From Patescibacteria group bacterium (GTDB lineage: Bacteria > Patescibacteriota > Minisyncoccia > Minisyncoccales > CG1-02-41-26): DNA of 20,363 nt. Positions 20,222-20,363 of the stretch are shown here, in pieces. Position 1 is the stretch's first letter. The number at the start of each line of letters is the position of its first letter. The position numbers were made by a program, and so were the translations under genes. The notes below the pieces were generated by a model, which worked only from the letters and a program-made list of their open reading frames with translations, did not search any database and was not told the DNA's origin. The DNA lies in NCBI GenBank assembly GCA_020724125.1, contig DYHM01000003.1:1-20363 (forward strand), in the 5' to 3' direction.

Positions 20222-20363
20222 GTTTTTAAAAAGTAATTGCTCACTGGGGTTGTTTTTCTAAAATATTTTGCGATAATATTGCAATAATGTAATAATAAAT
20301 AAAGAAAAAACAGTACTTTTACAATTTTGAAGTCAAAAATGGATGGATTTTAACTAAAAATAA

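Noticed and set aside
1..20363. tRNA or rRNA genes
   Set aside because: No GGTTCGAATCC-like T-arm or rRNA-like GC-rich conserved stretch was noticed on either strand; a dedicated scan was not possible.

Overview
The window reads as a chromosomal segment of a low-GC, small-genome bacterium, most likely a Candidate Phyla Radiation (Patescibacteria) member of the Parcubacteria type. Supporting signs are the gene repertoire (L27, GatC, MreB/C/D, a stand-alone ComEC-type metallo-beta-lactamase, prepilin peptidase, a VirB4/TraG-like ATPase, a sortase, DUF763, AmmeMemoRadiSam proteins), the very AT-rich spacers, and many starts without a Shine-Dalgarno sequence. Genuine genes such as mreB and the SemiSWEET end in TGA, so the standard bacterial code applies and UGA-recoding CPR lineages are unlikely. 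The assignment is from gene content only; there is no rRNA or tRNA in the window.

Layout. 1-2.5 kb: a small membrane protein diverges from rpmA (L27); a long AT-rich inverted repeat separates rpmA from the convergent mreB-gatC pair. 2.7-4.5 kb: a PKD-domain surface protein and a sortase on the minus strand. 4.5-4.8 kb: mobile-element debris (an IS200/IS605-like end hairpin and a 99-bp MITE-like element). 4.8-9.85 kb: plus-strand DUF763 - radical SAM AmrS - HAD fragment - SemiSWEET - AmrB (MEMO) - HD-domain pseudogene - VanX-like dipeptidase, many of them damaged. 9.85-11.1 kb: a dead IS481-like element nested in a second MITE-like element, which itself adjoins the tail of a probable Y1 transposase. 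11.1-12.4 kb: a GT-B glycosyltransferase-like gene, convergent with a frameshifted stand-alone Clp N-terminal-domain gene. 13.2-19.2 kb: a compact minus-strand operon of a small conserved protein, a VirB4/TraG-like ATPase, a ComEC-type hydrolase, prepilin peptidase, MreC and MreD. 19.5-20.1 kb: an unrecognised 182-residue protein with its own promoter and terminator.

Themes. The operon at 13.2-19.2 kb combines probable DNA-handling and pilus-processing functions with cell-wall elongation genes. The 7.0-11.1 kb stretch is a decay zone: truncated HAD, shortened AmrB, frameshifted HD protein, dead transposase and transposase relics. The most unusual signal is a family of AT-rich dispersed repeats with a CAAATCC/GTTTAG-like core. 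They occur in spacers and also in frame inside genes: two identical 49-bp copies in the prepilin peptidase, one within amrB, and one supplying the stop of the HAD fragment. A second hidden signal is a set of two-copy 12-16-bp tandem duplications in most of the larger spacers.
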